Assembly: GCA_016191685.1 (NCBI GenBank)
Contig: JACPVT010000054.1
Span: 1-43,565, forward strand
Direction of reading: 5' to 3'
Origin: Rhodospirillales bacterium
Lineage (GTDB): Bacteria; Pseudomonadota; Alphaproteobacteria; Reyranellales; Reyranellaceae
DNA: 43,565 nucleotides
The notes beneath the pieces were generated by a model. It saw only the letters and a list, made by a program, of their open reading frames with translations. It made no database searches and was not told the origin of the DNA. The position numbers and the translations under genes were made by a program. Each line of letters begins with the position of its first letter. Positions within the stretch are counted from its first letter, which is position 1. Of the stretch, positions 10,561-19,043 are shown piece after piece.

Positions 10561-11604
10561 ATGGCTCAGCCCGCCAGCCGCAACAACGCCCGCCGCGATT
10601 TCTACGAGCGCATCGGCGGCCTCTCGATGGCGCCGCTGTGGGAATCGCTGCACCAGCTCGTGCCGCCGAGCCCTGCGCCCAAGTACCAGGCCGCGAGCTG
10701 GGACTACGACAAGGTGCGGCCGTTCCTGATGGAGTCGGGGGCGCTGATCACCGCCAAGGAAGCGGTGCGCCGCGTGCTGATCCTCGAGAATCCGGCGATG
10801 CCGGGCAGCGCCTGCATCACGCCCACTCTCTATGCCGGCCTGCAGCTCATTCTTCCCGGTGAGGTGGCGCCTGCCCATCGCCACACCCAGTCGGCGCTGC
10901 GCTTCATCGTCGAGGGCGAGGGCGCCTACACCGCCGTCGACGGCGAGCGCACGATCATGCGCGAGGGCGACTTCGTCATCACGCCGACCTGGACCTGGCA
11001 CGATCACGGCAACGACTCGTCGAAGCCCATGGTGTGGCTGGACGGCCTCGACATACCGATGGTGGCGATGTTCAACGCGGGATTCGCCGAGAACGGCGAG
11101 ACCGACGAACAGGCCGTCACGACGCCCGAAGGCACGTCGGACGCCAAGTTTGCCAGCGGCCTCCTGCCGGTCGACTGGAAGCCCGCCAAGCAGACCTCGC
11201 CGATCTTCAACTATCCCTACAGCCGCACGCGCGAGGCGCTGCGGGGTTTGGCCAAGGCCGGCCCGCCCGATGCCTGCCACGGCTACAAGCTGCGCTACGT
11301 CAATCCGGCAAGCGGCGGCGCGCCGATCGCCACCATGGGGACCTTCATGCAGCTCCTGCCCAAGGGCTTCGCGAGCGCACCCTATCGCAGCACCGACGGC
11401 ACCGTCTTCTCGGTGGTCGAGGGCAAGGGCGAGAGCAAGGTGGGCGACAAGGTGATGCGCTGGAAGAAGCGCGACCATTTCGTCGTGCCGAGCTGGGCCA
11501 AGGTCGAGCACCGCGCCGATACCGACGCGGTGCTGTTCTCCTTCTCCGACCGTCCGGTGCAGGAGAAGCTCGACCTGTGGCGCGAGGATCGCGGCGCGAA
11601 GTAG
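10561..11604 (+). CDS. Gentisate 1,2-dioxygenase-type bicupin
   Basis: Fe(II)-dependent ring-cleaving dioxygenase, 347 residues, the normal family length. Known members open gentisate (2,5-dihydroxybenzoate) to maleylpyruvate; relatives act on salicylate, 1-hydroxy-2-naphthoate or 5-aminosalicylate. The first cupin has the metal motif AHRHTQSALRF (His106 and His108) and TPTWTWHDHGN, which supplies the third His. The second cupin (around residues 255-335) contains FSVVEGKG and RDHFVVPSW. It starts three bases after the amidotransferase-like gene. No maleylpyruvate isomerase or fumarylpyruvate hydrolase is nearby, so the substrate cannot be fixed from context. Confidence 0.87.
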   Translation: MAQPASRNNARRDFYERIGGLSMAPLWESLHQLVPPSPAPKYQAASWDYDKVRPFLMESGALITAKEAVRRVLILENPAMPGSACITPTLYAGLQLILPGEVAPAHRHTQSALRFIVEGEGAYTAVDGERTIMREGDFVITPTWTWHDHGNDSSKPMVWLDGLDIPMVAMFNAGFAENGETDEQAVTTPEGTSDAKFASGLLPVDWKPAKQTSPIFNYPYSRTREALRGLAKAGPPDACHGYKLRYVNPASGGAPIATMGTFMQLLPKGFASAPYRSTDGTVFSVVEGKGESKVGDKVMRWKKRDHFVVPSWAKVEHRADTDAVLFSFSDRPVQEKLDLWREDRGAK

Positions 11605-11607
11605 CTT

Positions 11608-12420
11608 TTAGCCCGCGAGCCAGCCGGCGTCCCTGATTTGATCGCGGTAGGTCTTGCTGACCGGGACGCGTAGCCCGTTACGCAGGACGAGCACGAAGCG
11701 GCTGGCCGGGCGTTCCACCGACGCGATCGCGCCTTCCGCGACCCACCACGACCGGTGTACCTGCCGCCCTCGGCCGGGGGCGAGTTCGGTCAAAGCATCG
11801 CGCAGGCGCATGAGAACGAGGTCGCTTCCCAGCGCGGTGTGGATGCGCAGGTAATGGTCTTCCATTTCGAGCGCCAGCAGGTCGCGGCCGAGTGCCGGCG
11901 GGATGCGGCGGAAGAAGTCTGGCGAAGGGGGGGTGGGCGCATCGGCTTGGGGTTGGGAGGGTTGGGCTTGGGGCAGTGCCGCCACACGCGCGCGCTCGGC
12001 ATCGGCATTGGCGCGTAGGCGCTGCTCGACGAACAGGCCGATCACCACCGATATGACGACGGTCAGGAAGGCATTCTGGGGGAAGAGCCGGGGTGCCATG
12101 GACAGCGGGATGGGCTGTCCCAGCCAGGAGTAGACAGCAATGATCTCGAACGTGCTGGGCACGGCGGCCAGCACGCCGACCAGGGCCATGCGACCGGCCA
12201 CCGGCCAGCGGTCGATCGGCTCGATGCTGCCGAACCAGGCCGCGAGCAGGATGACCTGCAGCCAGCTCAGGATCCCGACGATGCCGAAGCTGGCGAGCCG
12301 GTGGACAAAGTCCATGCGCTCGTAGGTGCCGAACGGCCCGGTCACCGCCATCACGATGGCAATCCCGATCATCGGCGGCAGGTGATAGGGCAGCGACCGG
12401 ACATAGGGCGATTCGCGCAT
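11608..12420 (-). CDS. Membrane-anchored LytTR DNA-binding regulator
   Basis: A 270-residue one-component regulator. Four hydrophobic segments (about residues 15-30, 42-65, 75-100 and 115-130) anchor the N-terminal half in the inner membrane. A Pro/Gln-rich linker (about 147-167) leads to a C-terminal LytTR domain with its hallmarks LLALEMEDHYLRIHT, LVLMRLRDAL, GRQVHRSWWVA and VPVSKTYRDQI. Such proteins bind direct or inverted repeats upstream of the genes they control. It is divergent from the membrane-hydrolase fusion gene, with 121 bases between them, which makes that gene and itself the likely targets. The signal sensed is unknown. It ends three bases from the convergent dioxygenase gene. 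Confidence 0.9.
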   Translation of the reverse strand: MRESPYVRSLPYHLPPMIGIAIVMAVTGPFGTYERMDFVHRLASFGIVGILSWLQVILLAAWFGSIEPIDRWPVAGRMALVGVLAAVPSTFEIIAVYSWLGQPIPLSMAPRLFPQNAFLTVVISVVIGLFVEQRLRANADAERARVAALPQAQPSQPQADAPTPPSPDFFRRIPPALGRDLLALEMEDHYLRIHTALGSDLVLMRLRDALTELAPGRGRQVHRSWWVAEGAIASVERPASRFVLVLRNGLRVPVSKTYRDQIRDAGWLAG

Positions 12421-12456
12421 CGTGAACGGATGATTGCCGTCAGATCACGAAAAACG

Positions 12457-12513
12457 CCAGCACTTCCACGTAGCGACGATGGATTGGGCGGTGGCAGCCA
12501 CGGAAGGTGCTGG
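12457..12513. promoter_or_regulatory. Inverted repeat, candidate LytTR operator
   Basis: CCAGCACTTCC (12457-12467) is repeated in inverted form as GGAAGGTGCTGG (12502-12513), 11 matching positions with one bulged G, 34 bases apart. It lies wholly in the gap between the LytTR regulator gene and the divergent membrane-hydrolase gene. LytTR proteins bind paired sites with defined spacing, so this is the natural operator candidate. The link is inferred from position. Confidence 0.45.
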
Positions 12514-12541
12514 CCGCGAATGGTCGCCACCGGAGTTCGTC

Positions 12542-14029
12542 ATGCCGTCATTTTTCCAAATCGTCACCAATACCCCTCTCTGGGTGTGGCCACTGATGGC
12601 GCTTGTCGTCTGGCTGGGCTTCCTGGGGTTGAAACCGCGCATCATTCCGGTGTGGCGCCTGGCGATCCTGCCGGCAGTCGGGTTGATCACTTCCTTGACG
12701 GGCATCGCCCAGGCGTCCCAGCCCGGACTGGCCGCCACTGGGTGGGCGATAGCCTTCCTGGCCGGCCTGCCGCTGGGCCGCGCCCTGGGCCATCGTCGAG
12801 CAGTGCGACGTCTGGAGGATGGCCGCCTGGAGATGGCCGGCGGCTGGTTCATGTTGGTCTTCGGCCTGTCGATCTTCGCCGCGCGATATGCCCTGGGTAT
12901 CCTGTTTGGAGTCGCACCGGCCCTCAAGGCGGAGCCGCTTTGGATCGCGCTGCCGGGCGGCGTCGGCGGCATTGTGGCCGGCATCGGCATTGGCTGGCTG
13001 TTGGGTGTGTATCTGCGCACGCCCGGGACGCGGATCCGGCGCGCGATGATGGGGCTGTGGTTGGGATCGGCTAGTCTGCTGCTGGCGATTGCGGTCGCCT
13101 TTGGCGCCGTCATCGCCTTTAGCGCTCCCGGGGATTTGCCACGGCTGGCCGCCGGCGACTCCCTGCCCGGTATCGAGTCGTGGAACTTCTCGGAGATCCC
13201 CGAGGTCAAACGCATCGCCGCCCGTGACGGGGCACCGCTCACCTATCGCCTTTACACGGGCGCCAAAGACCGCACTGTCGTTCTGGTCCATGGTTCGTCG
13301 GGCGCCAGCCTCTCGATGCACAAGCTCGCCCAGGCCCTGCAGGCCGCCGGCGCCACGGTCTATTCGATCAGCCTGCGGGGTCATGGCGGCAGCGGCACGA
13401 TCAACGGCGACAGTTCCTACAAGGGACAACTCGACGATGATCTCGTCGACTTCGTGCAGGCCGTGGGCCTTTCCGGTCCCACGGTCCATCGAACGCTGAT
13501 GGGGTTCTCCTCCGGCGGCGGTTTCGTTTTGCGCACGGCAAGCGGTCCGAACCGCGCGATCTTCGACGACTATCTCGCCATCTCGCCATACGTCGCCCAG
13601 GATTCGCCGACGTCGCGGCCTGCTGCAGGCGGCTGGGTCAGCGTCGCGGTGCCGCGCGTCGTGGCATTGTCGATCCTCGACGGCTTCGGCCTGCCATGGT
13701 TTCAGGGGCTTCCGGTGGTGCGTTTCGCCACGACCGCGGCGCCGAGTGCCAGTCGCACGCCGGTCTATTCCTACCGGCTGTCGGCCGGCATGCAACCTGT
13801 GCGCGACTGGCGCGATGCGCTCGCCGGTATCGACCGGCCAACGACGGTCGTGGTCGGTGCGAAAGACGAGCTTTTCCGCGCCGACCAGTACAAGGCCTTG
13901 TTCGCCGACCTCAACACGAGGATTGCCGTGACGGTCGAGCCGGGATTTGGTCATCTCGACATGATCACCGATCCCAAGGCCTGCGCCGCCGTTGTGCGGC
14001 TGTGGCGAGAGTTGGCAGGGAGGACCTAG
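12542..14029 (+). CDS. Fusion: multi-pass membrane domain (DUF6622-like) plus alpha/beta hydrolase
   Basis: A 495-residue protein. Residues 1-160 hold about five hydrophobic helices resembling small bacterial membrane proteins of the DUF6622 type (opening FFQIVTNTPLWVWPLMALV). A further helix (about 172-194) leads to an alpha/beta hydrolase domain from about residue 225: the VLVHGSSGAS oxyanion strand, nucleophile Ser323 in GFSSGGG, an acid in VVGAKDELF, and His in EPGFGHLDM. The hydrolase helix begins at an internal Met-Met, as if a separate hydrolase gene had been joined to an upstream gene. I chose the ATG at 12542 because family similarity begins there; an upstream in-frame ATG at 12434 would add 36 residues and overlap the inverted repeat. 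The topology puts the hydrolase next to the membrane. Substrate unknown. Confidence 0.8.
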   Translation: MPSFFQIVTNTPLWVWPLMALVVWLGFLGLKPRIIPVWRLAILPAVGLITSLTGIAQASQPGLAATGWAIAFLAGLPLGRALGHRRAVRRLEDGRLEMAGGWFMLVFGLSIFAARYALGILFGVAPALKAEPLWIALPGGVGGIVAGIGIGWLLGVYLRTPGTRIRRAMMGLWLGSASLLLAIAVAFGAVIAFSAPGDLPRLAAGDSLPGIESWNFSEIPEVKRIAARDGAPLTYRLYTGAKDRTVVLVHGSSGASLSMHKLAQALQAAGATVYSISLRGHGGSGTINGDSSYKGQLDDDLVDFVQAVGLSGPTVHRTLMGFSSGGGFVLRTASGPNRAIFDDYLAISPYVAQDSPTSRPAAGGWVSVAVPRVVALSILDGFGLPWFQGLPVVRFATTAAPSASRTPVYSYRLSAGMQPVRDWRDALAGIDRPTTVVVGAKDELFRADQYKALFADLNTRIAVTVEPGFGHLDMITDPKACAAVVRLWRELAGRT

Positions 14030-14055
14030 CCGGCGCCGCCTTTCGACTGCGCCGG
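14030..14055. terminator. Possible bidirectional hairpin between convergent genes
   Basis: CCGGCGC (14030-14036) pairs with GCGCCGG (14049-14055) around a 12-base loop, directly after the hydrolase stop and 7 bases before the DUF4394 gene's stop. No clear U-tract, so the terminator assignment is weak. Confidence 0.35.
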
Positions 14056-14062
14056 TGAGTTC

Positions 14063-14854
14063 CTAGTTGGCGACGGCGATGTCAACCAGCTTGCCCGTCA
14101 TGCCTTTGAGGGCGCCGACCTGAGTGGCTTTGCCACTGGCGAGGTCGACCGTGAAGAGCATGCCGTCGGCGATCAGCCAGGCGGTGTTCTTGCCGTCGCC
14201 GTCGCTGGCGATGTCCATGACGACGTCGGTCGGGGTCTTGACGCCCACCATGCCGCGGGTCTTCAGCACACCGTCGTTGGGCGGGTTCTGCAGCACCAGC
14301 GCGCCGTTGCCGCCGTCGACGTGGAACAACTCGGTACCCTTGGCACCCTTCATCGAGTTGGTGTAGGCGCCGGCGGCGACGGCCGGCTTCCTGGCCGCGC
14401 TGGCGTCGGCGGCATCGTAGTTCAGGGGCTTGTCGACGATGGTGGCGCCGGTGTCGACATTGATGCGCAGGCTCGCGCCATCGGCGCCGATCACGCGCAG
14501 CCGGTCGGCCACCGGGTTGAAGTCAACGACCGGACGCGGCCCAAGCGTCACTTTTTCCGACAGCATGCTGCCGGGAGTCGCCTTGCCGCTCATGTGGTCG
14601 ATGACCACGAGTTGTCCGCCCACTGTGAGGCCATAGAGTTTGCCGTCGGCCGGGCGCACATCGATGCCCACGACCTTGTCGGCGCCGGAAATCGCCATCG
14701 GGGCCGACGCGGCCATTGTGGCAGTGTCGATTTTCACCAGCTTGTTGTCCGCGGTGAGCCCGACCAGGGTCGCGGCTTCGGCCGAGGCCATGCCGATCGA
14801 AAGCGCCAGCAGCGACGCGCCGCCAAGGCGTGCGAACTTGCTCGTGAAGGCCAT
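14063..14854 (-). CDS. Secreted DUF4394-domain protein
   Basis: A 263-residue exported protein. A Sec signal peptide (about residues 1-28, LLALSIGMASAEAA) precedes a repetitive beta-rich body. The pattern LVGLTADNKLVKIDT, GIDVRPADGKLYGLT, VDFNPVADRLRVIG and LRINVDTGA is that of the DUF4394 family, predicted to fold as a beta-propeller; no enzyme activity is established. A strong ribosome site (AGGAGGGG) lies seven bases before the ATG. It follows the lipoprotein gene at a distance of 108 bases and could have its own promoter. Role unknown. Confidence 0.85.
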   Translation of the reverse strand: MAFTSKFARLGGASLLALSIGMASAEAATLVGLTADNKLVKIDTATMAASAPMAISGADKVVGIDVRPADGKLYGLTVGGQLVVIDHMSGKATPGSMLSEKVTLGPRPVVDFNPVADRLRVIGADGASLRINVDTGATIVDKPLNYDAADASAARKPAVAAGAYTNSMKGAKGTELFHVDGGNGALVLQNPPNDGVLKTRGMVGVKTPTDVVMDIASDGDGKNTAWLIADGMLFTVDLASGKATQVGALKGMTGKLVDIAVAN

Positions 14855-14962
14855 CTGTCCCCTCCTGTTCTGCGGTTCGTGCGAGGCGCACGATCCTTAG
14901 ACGCAGCCAGAGGCCGCCCCGGATGTCCTTCTCACGGGGTCGTGAAACGCGGTGAAGAGAAG

Positions 14963-15352
14963 CTAGGCGATGCGCCGTTTCTGGGCCGCCACCGAGCCGG
15001 CGCACTGGTCGGCCGGCAGGGGCCTGAGGTGGGTGTCGTAGGCGTCGGCGAACTCGGCCCGCCAGGGCGCGCCGTTGCGGCGATAGAGCGAGACGAACAG
15101 CGTGCAGGCGTCGGACTGATAGCGCAGTACCCGCGCCGGCTCGTCCTTGCGGTCGAGCGCTGCGGCACCGAATGTGGTCGCGAGCTGCTGCTCGTCCATG
15201 CCCTTGATGCGGTCGAGCGGGATCGGTGTGCCGGGGTTGCGCGAGGTGAAGACACCCTTCTCGCCGCCGGCGAGGGAATACTGCGGGCCGGAGTCCGTGA
15301 CGCAACCGCCGAGGAGAAGGATGAACGTGAGAGCCCCAAATGCCTTTTTCAT
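14963..15352 (-). CDS. Small lipoprotein of unknown function
   Basis: A 129-residue predicted lipoprotein: MKKAFGALTFILLLGGC gives a clear lipobox with Cys17. The mature part is soluble and contains two further Cys (in DACTLFVSLY and ADQC) that could form a disulfide, with a conserved-looking core around RVLRYQSDACTLFVSLYR. I do not recognise a named family beyond small alphaproteobacterial outer-membrane or periplasmic lipoproteins. It starts nine bases after the stop of the EI24-like membrane protein gene, so both are probably in the transcript that begins at the CoA-transferase gene. Confidence 0.75.
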   Translation of the reverse strand: MKKAFGALTFILLLGGCVTDSGPQYSLAGGEKGVFTSRNPGTPIPLDRIKGMDEQQLATTFGAAALDRKDEPARVLRYQSDACTLFVSLYRRNGAPWRAEFADAYDTHLRPLPADQCAGSVAAQKRRIA

Positions 15353-15361
15353 GCCATTATT

Positions 15362-16057
15362 CTAGCGCGGCCCGGCCGGCAAATTAAGGGGCGGCTTCAG
15401 CGTCTGGGCGACATGGACCATGGCCGCCACGCCCAGGACCGGCACGATCAGGTTCAGGATCGGGATGGTACCCAGGAAGACGATGGCGATCCCGGTCAGC
15501 CACAGCACGCCGGCATTGGCCTTGCGCCAGGCTTTTACGTCGGCCGGGTCGCGGCGGCGGAGCGCCACCTGCTCATAATATTCCCGGCCGGTGAGCCAGC
15601 CGTTGGCGCCATAGAACAACGCCGCACCCAGACCGGCAACGAACAGCGCCACCAGGTAGAACGGCAGCAGCACCAGGTTGAGCGCCACCAGAGTGAGCAG
15701 GAACACGACGCCCGAGCGGATGCCGACCCACACCGGAATGCCGCGTGCCCTTCCGAGTTGCGGGTAGTGCTCGGCTTCGACGATGTCGGCGATCCTTTCG
15801 AGGAAGATCGAGATTACGATGCCGAAGCTTGCCGGAAACAGCATCAGCGCCACCACCGTGACTGCGCCGCCGCCCAGCCAGCGGATGGTCTCGTTCAGCC
15901 AGCTCCACTTGAAGGTGGCGAAGGACTGCAGCGCCCACCATGCCACGACGCCGATGGCGATCTGCAGCACCAGCGACAGCGCCAGCGACTGCCAGATGAC
16001 GCCGCGCAGCCTGGGGTCGCCAAGCTGCCGGATGGCCAGTTCGAAGGCGCGAATCAT
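15362..16057 (-). CDS. EI24/CysZ-like multi-pass membrane protein
   Basis: A 231-residue inner-membrane protein with about five hydrophobic segments. The ordering resembles the EI24 domain family, which includes the sulfate permease CysZ: an N-terminal AFELAIRQLGDPRLRG amphipathic segment, then helices around LALSLVLQIAIGVVAW, VALMLFPASFGIVISIFLE and LVALNLVLLPFYLVALF. NGWLTGREYYEQVALRR near residue 160 is the conserved cytosolic loop of the family. I chose the ATG at 16057, two bases after the CoA-transferase stop, because family similarity begins there; longer in-frame starts would overlap that gene. There is no sulfate-assimilation gene nearby, so a CysZ role is not supported. Confidence 0.82.
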   Translation of the reverse strand: MIRAFELAIRQLGDPRLRGVIWQSLALSLVLQIAIGVVAWWALQSFATFKWSWLNETIRWLGGGAVTVVALMLFPASFGIVISIFLERIADIVEAEHYPQLGRARGIPVWVGIRSGVVFLLTLVALNLVLLPFYLVALFVAGLGAALFYGANGWLTGREYYEQVALRRRDPADVKAWRKANAGVLWLTGIAIVFLGTIPILNLIVPVLGVAAMVHVAQTLKPPLNLPAGPR

Positions 16058-16059
16058 GC

Positions 16060-17208
16060 CTACTGTGGCCCGACGATTCCAGCCGACATCAGCTCGCCGA
16101 TCTCCTTGGCCGAGAAGCCGCTCTCGCCCAACACCTCTTCGGTGTGCTGGCCACGCCTGGCGGCGGGACCCTTCACGCTTTCCTTGGTGCGCGAAAAGCG
16201 CGGGGCGGCGGCTGGCTGTGCGAAGCCCGAGACGTCGACATAGGCGCCGCGCGCCTTGGCGTGCGGATGCTGCGAGGCCTCCTCCATGGTGAGCACCGGC
16301 GCGAAGCAGATGTCGGTCCCCTCCATGATCGCGCACCATTCGTCGCGCGTCTTGGTCCTGAAGACACCCTCGAGCTTGGCCTTGAGGTCGCCCCACATCT
16401 TGCGGTCCATCTGCGCAGGCAGGTTCTGCCCCTTCAATCCGGTCTTCTCGAGCAGCAGCTCGTAGAACTGCGGCTCGATCGAGCCGATGGAGACGAACTT
16501 GCCGTCCTTGGTCTCATAGGTGCCGTAGAAGTGAGCGCCGCCGTCCAGCATGTTGGTCTCGCGCTCGTCCTTCCACAGACCCGCACCCGCCATGCCGTAG
16601 ATGCCGCCCAGCAGCAGCGCTGCGCCGTCGACCATGGCGGCATCGACGATCTGGCCCTTGCCCGACCGCTGCGCTTCCAGGAGGCCGCACACCATGCCGA
16701 AGGCCAGCAGCATGCCGCCGCCGCCGAAGTCGCCGACCAGGTTGAGCGGCGGCATCGGCTTTCCCTTGCTGCCGATCGCATGCAGCGCGCCGGTCAGCGC
16801 GATGTAGTTGATGTCGTGGCCGGCAGCCTTGGCGAGCGGCCCTTCCTGGCCCCAGCCGGTCATGCGGCCGTAGACCAGCCTGGGATTGCGCTTGAGGCAG
16901 ACGTCGGGGCCGACACCCAACCGCTCGGCGACGCCGGGACGGAACGGCTCGGTCATGCCGTCGGCCTTCTCAATCAACCGCAGCACGACGTCGATACCTT
17001 CCTTCTTCTGCAGATCGACCGAGACCGAGCGCCGACTCCTGTTGTGAACGGCGAACTTGGGATCGGCGAGGCGATCCATGACATGGCTCTTGGTGCGGTC
17101 GACGCGGATCACGTTGGCGCCCATATCGCCCAGCATCATCGAGCACATCGGCCCCGGACCGATTCCGGCCAGCTCGACGATCGTCAGTCCCGAAAGCGGC
17201 CCCGCCAT
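16060..17208 (-). CDS. CaiB/BaiF family CoA-transferase (alpha-methylacyl-CoA racemase-like)
   Basis: Family III CoA-transferase or alpha-methylacyl-CoA racemase, 382 residues, acting on acyl-CoA in the cytosol. The N-terminus [31 protein letters not shown] is the family opening (shown here in two halves: [13 protein letters not shown] and [15 protein letters not shown]). [18 protein letters not shown] contains the catalytic Asp of the GHDINY motif, as in Mycobacterium MCR, which favours racemase over transferase activity. [13 protein letters not shown] and [11 protein letters not shown] are also conserved. It is the first gene of the leftward group, and its 121-base upstream region is shared with the divergent beta-propeller gene. 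Confidence 0.93.
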   Translation of the reverse strand: MAGPLSGLTIVELAGIGPGPMCSMMLGDMGANVIRVDRTKSHVMDRLADPKFAVHNRSRRSVSVDLQKKEGIDVVLRLIEKADGMTEPFRPGVAERLGVGPDVCLKRNPRLVYGRMTGWGQEGPLAKAAGHDINYIALTGALHAIGSKGKPMPPLNLVGDFGGGGMLLAFGMVCGLLEAQRSGKGQIVDAAMVDGAALLLGGIYGMAGAGLWKDERETNMLDGGAHFYGTYETKDGKFVSIGSIEPQFYELLLEKTGLKGQNLPAQMDRKMWGDLKAKLEGVFRTKTRDEWCAIMEGTDICFAPVLTMEEASQHPHAKARGAYVDVSGFAQPAAAPRFSRTKESVKGPAARRGQHTEEVLGESGFSAKEIGELMSAGIVGPQ

Positions 17209-17329
17209 GTGTTTTCTCCCGCAAAATGCATGTTTTCTCGGTAGCGCCATGGTAGCTGAAGGGTCAGGCGTTACAAAATGTGCCGCGCGGTCTAAAGTCC
17301 GCGCCGCGAGAGGCGGTCGGAGGAAACGG

Positions 17330-19033
17330 ATGGGGTTGGGCCGGTTTTTCACGGCGGGAGCGCTTGTGCTCGCCGTCGTGGGCAGTGCGTTTGCGCAGCA
17401 GGCGACGCCTCCTGCGGCGGCTCCGGCGCCGGCCAAGGAGTACAGTCAGCAGTTCCTGGTACCGGGTTCGTGGTTTCATGGCGTCCACGGGCTCGCCTTC
17501 AACAAGGATGACCAGCTTTTCGCCGGTTCCGTCATCGGTCAAACCATCTATCGCGTGCAGGTCGATACCGGTGAAGTCGATCGCGCGATCGATCTGCCGG
17601 CAGGCATGGCCGACGACATCGCCTTCGCCGACGACGGCACCATGGCGTGGACCGCCTTCCTGTCGGGCAAGGTCTATATTCGACGGCCCGGCGGCGAGCC
17701 CGTCGAAGTCGCGCACGGCATGAGCGGACCCAATTCGATCGCCTTCGGCAAGGATGGCCGCCTGTTCGTCAGCGAGGTCTTCCTGGGCGATGCGCTCTAC
17801 GAGATCGATATCAAGAATGCCGGCAAGCCCAACTCAGGTTTCAAGGCGTTGCCACGCAACGAGCTGCGCAGGATCGCGGAGAAGCTGGGTGGGCTTAACG
17901 GTTTCGAGATCCACAAGGACGACGGCTTTCTCTACGGGCCGCTGTGGTTCAAGGGCGAAGTCGCCAAGATCAACCTCGAGAGCGGCGCGATCGAGATCAT
18001 TGCTTCGGGCTTCAAGATTCCGGCCGCCGCCAACATCGATCCGCAGAACCGCGACAATCTCTACGTCGTCGACACCGGGACCGGCGGCATCTGGAGCGTC
18101 AGCCTCACCAGCAAGGTCAAGCGGCTGGTCTCTTCGATGAAGCCCGGCCTCGACAATCTCGCCTTCGACTCGCGTGGCCGCCTGTTCGTCACCTCGATGA
18201 CCGACAACGGCATCTACCTGGTCGACAAGCACACCGGCGCCGCCAGGACGATCGTCGAAGGCAGGCTCGCCAGCCCGGCTGATCTCGCGGTCACCACCGA
18301 CGGCGGCAAGGAGACCGTGCACGTGGCCGACGTGTTCAGCTACCGCACCGTCGACGGCCAGAACGGTGCAGTCGCCGACGTGCTGCGCGTGCACGGCGAC
18401 ACCCATGCATATCCCATCGGCATTTCAGTGGGACCGCGGCACGTTCTGTTGACGAGCTGGTTCTCCAACACTGTCGAGAAGGTCGATCGCAAGACCGGAA
18501 AACTGGTGGCAACCCTGACCGGCTTTGCCGCCCCGGCCGACGCCATCGAGGCGGCCGACGGCACGCTCCATGTCGTGGAAATCGCCAGCGGCAATCTCGT
18601 GAAGGTGAGCCCCGACGGCAAGACGCGCAGCATTGTCGCCAAGGAACTGCGCGGGCCGGTGACGATTGCCCAGGGCCCGGGCAACCTTATTTACATTACC
18701 GAATACGCAGCCGGTGCCGTCACCCAGATCGACACCGCCTCGGGTGCGCGCAAGGTCGTGGCCGATGGCCTGGCAGGCCCCGAAGGCATCGACGTCGGAC
18801 CCGACGGCCGCCTGTTCATCGCCGAAGTCGGCCAGAAGCGCGTGGTCGCCATCCACCCCGACACCGGTGCGAAGACCGTGATCGCCTCCAATCTCGATAT
18901 CGGCGTGCCGACCTACACCGGCGGTCCACCGGCCCTGGTGCCGACTGGCGTGGCAGTGGCCAAGTCGGGGGCGGTCTATGTCAGCTCCGACATCCGCAAC
19001 GCTCTCTACAAGCTGACGCCGCCTTCACAGTAA
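17330..19033 (+). CDS. Secreted SMP-30/NHL-type beta-propeller protein
   Basis: A 567-residue exported protein. After a Sec signal peptide (residues 1-23, cut after VGSAFAQ) it consists of repeated blades such as [45 protein letters not shown] and [15 protein letters not shown]. These are typical of NHL/SMP-30 gluconolactonase-like six-bladed propellers, and the length allows two propellers in tandem. Lactonase or quinoprotein-like activity is possible but not shown. RBS GGAGGAAA precedes the ATG at 17330. The MBL-fold hydrolase follows after 10 bases and the SDR after that, so the three look like one operon facing away from the CoA-transferase. Confidence 0.85.
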   Translation: MGLGRFFTAGALVLAVVGSAFAQQATPPAAAPAPAKEYSQQFLVPGSWFHGVHGLAFNKDDQLFAGSVIGQTIYRVQVDTGEVDRAIDLPAGMADDIAFADDGTMAWTAFLSGKVYIRRPGGEPVEVAHGMSGPNSIAFGKDGRLFVSEVFLGDALYEIDIKNAGKPNSGFKALPRNELRRIAEKLGGLNGFEIHKDDGFLYGPLWFKGEVAKINLESGAIEIIASGFKIPAAANIDPQNRDNLYVVDTGTGGIWSVSLTSKVKRLVSSMKPGLDNLAFDSRGRLFVTSMTDNGIYLVDKHTGAARTIVEGRLASPADLAVTTDGGKETVHVADVFSYRTVDGQNGAVADVLRVHGDTHAYPIGISVGPRHVLLTSWFSNTVEKVDRKTGKLVATLTGFAAPADAIEAADGTLHVVEIASGNLVKVSPDGKTRSIVAKELRGPVTIAQGPGNLIYITEYAAGAVTQIDTASGARKVVADGLAGPEGIDVGPDGRLFIAEVGQKRVVAIHPDTGAKTVIASNLDIGVPTYTGGPPALVPTGVAVAKSGAVYVSSDIRNALYKLTPPSQ

Positions 19034-19043
19034 GAGTAACGCG

